A DNA stretch of 9,969 bases from Gammaproteobacteria bacterium (GTDB lineage: Bacteria; Pseudomonadota; Gammaproteobacteria; UBA9214): NCBI GenBank assembly GCA_029864225.1, contig JAOTTU010000069.1, positions 1 to 9,969 on the forward strand. The letters are read 5' to 3'. Made by a program: the position numbers and the translations under genes. The notes below the pieces were generated by a model. The model was given only the letters and a program-made list of their open reading frames with translations, did no database searches and was not told the DNA's origin. This document shows positions 5,889 through 9,969 of the stretch, one piece after another. Each line of letters starts with the position of its first letter. The first letter of the stretch is position 1.

Positions 5889-6560
5889 TCAGAAGAACGC
5901 GGAAAGGCCGACGCTGCCTTCCAGGTTGTGGGTGTATTTTTCGGAGCCCAGCAGGTCCGACTCGAAAATGTGATCCTTGAAATCCAGGTGCAGCGCGACC
6001 CAGTCGTTCAGCAGGAACCGGTAGCCCGCACCAATGTTGAAGCTAAAGTGGCTGTCATCAGCAAACTCGGTATTGCCGACACCGGCCATCAGATAGAGCG
6101 CGCTGTTGAAGGCATGTCGGCTGCCGATGAAACTCTCGCCCGGCAGGATGTTGTAGCCCAGTGAAAGGTTGTAGTAATACAGGTCACGCTGACTGCCAGT
6201 CAGCAACCGGGCTCCGCCACTGAGGGTTTCATAGCTGGTCTTGCCGGCCTCGGTGGCACCTGCGGCGGCCTCGAAAAAGAAATCCTCGGTGGCATGGTAG
6301 GCAGCCCGTACCCCGTATACGGCATTACTGCCGAAGTCCTCGATACTCATCACGCCGACGAAGGCACCGACCTCGAAGTCCTCGCTGTCGATATCCGCCT
6401 CGGTGATAGTGCGCCGCTCGATACCCGGTTTGATCACCGGTTCAGTCTCGCTGTATACCGCTGGCTCCGCGGTGCGCAGCAGTGAACATCCGTGCAACAG
6501 GCCAAGCAGCATCAGTAATGACAACGACTTCAAAAGAAAAATGCAAATCCGGCTTTCCAT
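5889..6560 (-). CDS. Lipid-anchored outer-membrane beta-barrel domain protein
   Basis: The product has 223 residues. A hydrophobic leader ends in the lipobox LHGC (acylated Cys25). After a short acidic linker comes a segment typical of the outer membrane beta-barrel domain family seen in myxobacteria and proteobacteria (TIGR04565-like): ERRTITEADIDSEDFEVGAF at about 48-67, then VMSIEDFG, YGVRAAYHATEDFFFEAA, and alternating strands to a terminal SAFF. It probably forms a small barrel tethered to the outer membrane. AGGAG at 6573-6569, eight bases before the ATG, confirms the start even though the gene overlaps the end of the upstream SH3-barrel gene by 31 bases. Its C-terminal half resembles that neighbour (GAGYRFLLNDWVALHLDFKDHIF against GLGLRWYLTRRFILRAEYQNHVIF), so the two are probably diverged paralogs. 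Function unknown; the operon context points to envelope assembly with TlpA, DUF4266 and DUF3570. Confidence 0.82.
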   Translation of the reverse strand: MESRICIFLLKSLSLLMLLGLLHGCSLLRTAEPAVYSETEPVIKPGIERRTITEADIDSEDFEVGAFVGVMSIEDFGSNAVYGVRAAYHATEDFFFEAAAGATEAGKTSYETLSGGARLLTGSQRDLYYYNLSLGYNILPGESFIGSRHAFNSALYLMAGVGNTEFADDSHFSFNIGAGYRFLLNDWVALHLDFKDHIFESDLLGSEKYTHNLEGSVGLSAFF

Positions 6561-7303
6561 TCGTTTATCTCCTGGTTGTCATCCTTGTTCTGGAAAATGA
6601 CGTGGTTCTGGTATTCGGCACGCAGGATAAAGCGCCGCGTCAGGTACCAGCGCAGCCCCAGTCCCGCATTACTGATCTGTTCGGTACGGTCCTGTTCGTT
6701 CACCAGTGTGACGTTCGGGTCGGTATAGATCGCACCAGTGCCAAGCAGGAAAAACGGTGACAGGCGCCATTCCGGAAACGGCTGCGCCAGCAGGTTGGCA
6801 CTTGCCGTCAGCGCATCGGAAAAATTGCCGAATACCTGCGACATCGCCAGCTCGACGGAAAGATTCCGCGTCAGGTAATAGTCCGCATACACCGACACGA
6901 TATTTGCACCCTCGAAATCACCCGCGACGAAGCCGGACTCCCAGCGACGGCGCGTGTAATCACCGAACGCCGCCTCGGCGAATTGTGTCGGCTCGCCGTC
7001 CGGGGTCAATGTCAGCTCCATATCCGCACGCCTGACCCAGCCTTGCTTGCCACGCCTGGTCCGTACCATGAACCAGTCGGTGCGGCGCTTGATGACTTCA
7101 ATCCGTGCACCCCGGTCGATCACGTGAAATACCGGGTAGCCACGTCCCGGGCCGGTGTGCATCTCGAGGTATGGCTCGGCAACTTGCACCTCGTAGAATT
7201 CCTCTTCCGCAAGGACAGGCGCGCCAAACAGGCATTGCAGCAGCAGGACGCTGATGAGTAAGCGACTGCAGGGTAGAGGCCAGGCATTAGTGATCACAAG
7301 CAT
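6530..7303 (-). CDS. Bacterial SH3-domain plus outer-membrane beta-barrel protein
   Basis: The 257-residue product has a signal peptide (about 1-32, ending APVLA), then a bacterial SH3 (SH3b) domain at about 37-96 with the usual features: YLEMHTGPGRGYPVFHVIDRG, IEVIKRRTDWFMVRT and GWVRRADM. After a linker, residues about 122-257 form a small beta-barrel domain (SGFVAGDFEGANIVSVYADYYLTRNLSVELAM) ending in FFF. SH3b domains in envelope proteins often contact peptidoglycan or other proteins, so this may link an outer-membrane barrel to the cell wall. It starts 14 bases after the stop of the diheme lipoprotein gene, with GGGCGGAAAG between as the probable ribosome site, and overlaps the next gene by 31 bases. 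The barrel half is related to that of the next protein. The cargo or partner is not evident. Confidence 0.85.
   Translation of the reverse strand: MLVITNAWPLPCSRLLISVLLLQCLFGAPVLAEEEFYEVQVAEPYLEMHTGPGRGYPVFHVIDRGARIEVIKRRTDWFMVRTRRGKQGWVRRADMELTLTPDGEPTQFAEAAFGDYTRRRWESGFVAGDFEGANIVSVYADYYLTRNLSVELAMSQVFGNFSDALTASANLLAQPFPEWRLSPFFLLGTGAIYTDPNVTLVNEQDRTEQISNAGLGLRWYLTRRFILRAEYQNHVIFQNKDDNQEINEWKAGFAFFF
6569..6573 (-). promoter_or_regulatory. Shine-Dalgarno site for the lipid-anchored barrel gene
   Basis: AGGAG on the - strand lies eight bases before ATG 6560, inside the end of the SH3-barrel gene. It supports a true 31-base gene overlap rather than a later start. Confidence 0.7.
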
Positions 7304-7317
7304 TCATCTTTCCGCCC

Positions 7318-9921
7318 TCATGGCACGGCAAACGGGTCGTTGTAATACTGCGCACCGATATCCAGCCACTCGGACAGCAGTCGCAGTTCATCCGGCTCAA
7401 GCCTGCCGGCATGGGTACCACCCGCGGCAAAGCGCGAGAAGAATCTGGTGCTGGCGTTGGCCCCCGCTGCATTCATGGATGCTGCCACCACTACCGGTAC
7501 CTGTGTCGGCAACCCGGTATTCGGGTCAACCGGGCCTTGAATCATGATGTCCTGCAAACCGGCGGGGCCGATCTCCTGGGCGAAGTCGTTGAACAGCAGT
7601 TCGCGGTAGGTCTTGAAATGCTCAGGTACCTGTGGATCCAGTCCATCAGTCAGGTCCAGCTGCTCGTCCGGCACCCTCGGCATGCCAGCGGCATCGGTCG
7701 GCGTGTGGCAGCTAGTGCAGGTATTCGCACCCCGGTCACGACTCCACAGCGGATGAATATGCTGTTCATAATGAATCACCGTACGACAGATACTGTTCCA
7801 GCTGGTCTGACACGCCGGCGTGGCCGGCGCCGGGGTGGCCAGTGCGGCATAGGTGTAGGAGAAACCGGTATCCTTCGGCCGACCGGCGGCCGTCTCGTCG
7901 GTCCAGAGATCGTCGTAGAACAGGTCGACCGTCGGCAGCAGCTGGTCCGGATCGATCCGCGTCAGGGTCTGTGCCATGGTCTCGCCGGCATCCGCCCACA
8001 GTGTGGCAAGCGTGTTCGGGAACGGCAGGCCGGTTACCGGCGCACCGGGATACACCGATGCCAGGCCACGCGACATCAGGTCAGCCGGCTGGCCGTGCGG
8101 GGTACCCGTGCTGTGGTCATGGCAGCCGACGCAGGTGAGGGTCTCTCCCGCGCGCACCTGCAGCCAGTTCTGGTGACGCGCACCGATACGGCGACCGTCC
8201 TTGTCGAGCACGCTGATGGCGAGTGGCACGTTAGCGGGTACCTTGACCCTGATGGACCCGTCCGGCTGCACCGGCACATAACCGATGATCTCTCGCATCA
8301 ACTGCGCGCTGCTGGCGCCAAAGGCCGTGCCCTGCAACATCACGGTGTCGTTATCAGGAATGCCGACGGCCTTGACGATGCGCAGGAAACGGGCTGGGCG
8401 CTCATCGGCTACTGCCTGTGCAGGATCGGCCAGCGTCGCAATGCCCGCTGGCGTGGTGTCCACACCGTCCTCGTCATAGACACTGCGGATATCGAGGATG
8501 CCGACACCTTCATCGTATGCTTGCGGGTCGAGACCGGCGCCGGCGATCTTGTCGAAGACAAGGGATGGCAAGGCACGCGGTGCAGCGGCCACGACATCGG
8601 TGAAGACAAAGCCCTCCTCGGGGATGACGATCGGTATTTGGGTGTCGTCATTCATGTCGTAGATAAATATGCCGTAAATCGGGTTCGCTTCCACGGCTGC
8701 CGGATTGGCCAAACCGGCCGGTGTACAGGGTACGATCCGGGTATCCTCGATCAGCCGGCAACTGCTCCAGCTGACCAGGGCCCGGTTGGTTCCATCCAGC
8801 AGTGGCCAGGCACTCATGAAGCGACCGCCGGGCGATATTGTGTTATCGGTATGTACGTCGTTAACGGTCGCATCCAGCTGGGCTGGACCGGCAAGGACAC
8901 CCTGGTTCGCCGCCGTAGGGAAGGTGTTGTCCAGATAATTCCCGGCATCGATCAGCATAAGTTCACCGCCACGCCAGGAGTCGGTGAACGGCAGCATCAC
9001 AGTCATCAGGCGACCGTCAAACGTCTCGCGTGGCTGCAGGAACTGCACCTCCGCGCCACTGGTGCCGGTGTCATGACTGTGTGCGCCGTAATACAGTTGC
9101 AGCTCTGATCCGTCGGGATGCATCTTGTAGAGACTGATGGCATTGCGGCTACCCATGTTATCCCAGCGACTGAACACCACCTGGCCGGAGTCAAGACCGC
9201 TACCCAGCACCATGGGGTCGAGATCATGGCTCTGGTTGTACGAGACCTGGTGGATGTTGCTGCCATCGCTGTCCATGACGTGCAACACGAAGGCATGGTT
9301 ATTGCGGTCTTCATCCATTGCCGAAAATGCGGCCTTGCCCTCATCCAGCAGGGTGGCGCGTGACTGACGCTGGCGCGTGGAGGAAAAGATGATGCGACCG
9401 TCCGGTAAATAATGGGGCGCAACGTCTTCGCCGGCCTTGGCCGTATTATCCGTTGCGGTCACGCGGCGCAACACATCGGCGGGTATGTCGTATTCCCAGA
9501 TGTCCCACTTGTTCTGATCAGCGGGGGTCGCGTTGGGGATATCCGGCTGTCGCAGCGAGAACAATAGCCTGGTACCGTCGTACGACACATCCACATCCCT
9601 GACGTCACCCATGCCCTGTGTGACCCCAGCGGTGATATTGCGCTCGACTGCACTCGGCGAGGCGAGATCGCGATAGAACAGATCACCACCGGGTGTAAAG
9701 GATTCGATCTCGCGGATGTCCGGCTGGAGAGCCACGCCTGTATCGTCAAGCTCCAGCGGGCGCATGACAAAGGCGATCCCGAAATCCTCCACCAGCGGAT
9801 CCGGGTCCTGACCGTCACCCCCGCCACAACCTTCCAGGAGCATCCCTGCCAGCAATAATGCGCCCAGGCTGAGGATGTTCGGTCTGCTGGTGAATATTCC
9901 GGAATGTGCGTACATATTCAT
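7318..9921 (-). CDS. Diheme c-type lipoprotein with PD40 beta-propeller, hydrazine synthase alpha-like
   Basis: The product has 867 residues. A long leader ends in the lipobox LEGC (Cys32), followed by a Gly/Asp linker. Residues about 105-430 hold repeated TolB/PD40-type blades (VSYDGTRLLFSLRQ at 112, LPDGRIIFSSTRQ at 172, SGQVVFSRWDN at 245, KMHPDGSELQLYYG at 266). The C-terminal half has two heme c motifs: CVGCH at 597-601, and CTSCH at 735-739 preceded by HYEQHIHPLWSRD, a common lead-in to such hemes. The propeller plus two late hemes and the overall length match the alpha subunit of anammox hydrazine synthase and its many uncharacterised relatives in other bacteria. Kuenenia HzsA is about 809 residues with hemes near 583 and 685, from memory. 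No beta or gamma subunit genes are present, so hydrazine synthesis is not implied; an envelope redox enzyme or electron carrier is more likely. It heads the - strand operon; GAGGG precedes ATG 9921 by ten bases. Confidence 0.85.
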   Translation of the reverse strand: MNMYAHSGIFTSRPNILSLGALLLAGMLLEGCGGGDGQDPDPLVEDFGIAFVMRPLELDDTGVALQPDIREIESFTPGGDLFYRDLASPSAVERNITAGVTQGMGDVRDVDVSYDGTRLLFSLRQPDIPNATPADQNKWDIWEYDIPADVLRRVTATDNTAKAGEDVAPHYLPDGRIIFSSTRQRQSRATLLDEGKAAFSAMDEDRNNHAFVLHVMDSDGSNIHQVSYNQSHDLDPMVLGSGLDSGQVVFSRWDNMGSRNAISLYKMHPDGSELQLYYGAHSHDTGTSGAEVQFLQPRETFDGRLMTVMLPFTDSWRGGELMLIDAGNYLDNTFPTAANQGVLAGPAQLDATVNDVHTDNTISPGGRFMSAWPLLDGTNRALVSWSSCRLIEDTRIVPCTPAGLANPAAVEANPIYGIFIYDMNDDTQIPIVIPEEGFVFTDVVAAAPRALPSLVFDKIAGAGLDPQAYDEGVGILDIRSVYDEDGVDTTPAGIATLADPAQAVADERPARFLRIVKAVGIPDNDTVMLQGTAFGASSAQLMREIIGYVPVQPDGSIRVKVPANVPLAISVLDKDGRRIGARHQNWLQVRAGETLTCVGCHDHSTGTPHGQPADLMSRGLASVYPGAPVTGLPFPNTLATLWADAGETMAQTLTRIDPDQLLPTVDLFYDDLWTDETAAGRPKDTGFSYTYAALATPAPATPACQTSWNSICRTVIHYEQHIHPLWSRDRGANTCTSCHTPTDAAGMPRVPDEQLDLTDGLDPQVPEHFKTYRELLFNDFAQEIGPAGLQDIMIQGPVDPNTGLPTQVPVVVAASMNAAGANASTRFFSRFAAGGTHAGRLEPDELRLLSEWLDIGAQYYNDPFAVP

Positions 9922-9969
9922 AGCTGATCGGCCCTCTGGGCGGTAAACCTGATATGCGGGACCGTACGG
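9922..9969 (-). other. Leader of the - strand operon (promoter probably beyond the window)
   Basis: Only 48 bases upstream of the first gene are visible. They contain the probable ribosome site GAGGG and a short GCCC/GGGC hairpin at 9931-9941 that overlaps it. The window ends in the perfect 8-base palindrome CCGTACGG (9962-9969). A convincing promoter is not seen here; one may lie further out. Confidence 0.35.

Noticed and set aside
7411..9108. 565-residue open frame on the + strand
   Set aside because: It lies entirely antisense to the diheme lipoprotein gene, whose - strand frame has a lipobox, propeller blades and two CxxCH motifs. The + frame product shows no recognisable domain or signal and is a high-GC shadow.
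7318..9921. Reading the diheme protein as a true hydrazine synthase subunit, implying anammox metabolism
   Set aside because: No beta or gamma subunit genes are adjacent, the protein is a lipoprotein, and the residue expected to be the tyrosine heme ligand appears to be threonine. Only the architecture is shared.

Overview
The window looks like chromosomal DNA from a Gram-negative, probably proteobacterial (perhaps gammaproteobacterial) respiratory bacterium. The basis is moderately high GC, tightly packed genes with Shine-Dalgarno sites, two lipoproteins, three predicted outer-membrane beta-barrel proteins and several c-type cytochrome functions. The taxonomic call is inference; nothing here fixes the genus. 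No tRNA, rRNA, CRISPR array, insertion sequence or phage gene was seen.

Left part, + strand (2-2916). A truncated multiheme cytochrome c gene (two CxxCH motifs in view) is followed, with ATGA overlaps or short overlaps throughout, by a compact ResB/Ccs1 protein, a CcsA/ResC-type heme handling protein with the tryptophan-rich WGxYWxWDPLE motif, and a membrane-anchored TPR protein. This is a System II cytochrome c maturation cassette placed directly behind a multiheme cytochrome, so it probably matures that cytochrome. After a 137-bp gap holding a stem-loop, a separate + strand gene (3054-3857) encodes a periplasmic protein made of two tandem PilJ/NarX-like sensor repeats with no signalling output domain.

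Right part, - strand (9921 down to 4004). Six genes are packed as one apparent operon, in transcription order: a large diheme lipoprotein with a PD40 beta-propeller and hydrazine-synthase-alpha-like layout; an SH3-domain beta-barrel protein; a second, lipid-anchored beta-barrel related to it; a TlpA/ResA-like thiol-disulfide oxidoreductase; a tiny DUF4266 lipoprotein ending in a Gly/Cys tail; and a DUF3570 outer-membrane barrel. It converges on the + strand genes, with 146 bp between.

Working hypothesis: the window encodes an envelope redox module. The + strand cassette supplies heme attachment. The - strand operon exports a diheme propeller lipoprotein and builds an outer-membrane assembly around it, with TlpA keeping cysteines (heme motifs and/or the DUF4266 tail) reduced. 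The substrate of the diheme protein and the role of DUF4266/DUF3570 cannot be read from the sequence. The - strand operon is the best candidate for an undescribed system.
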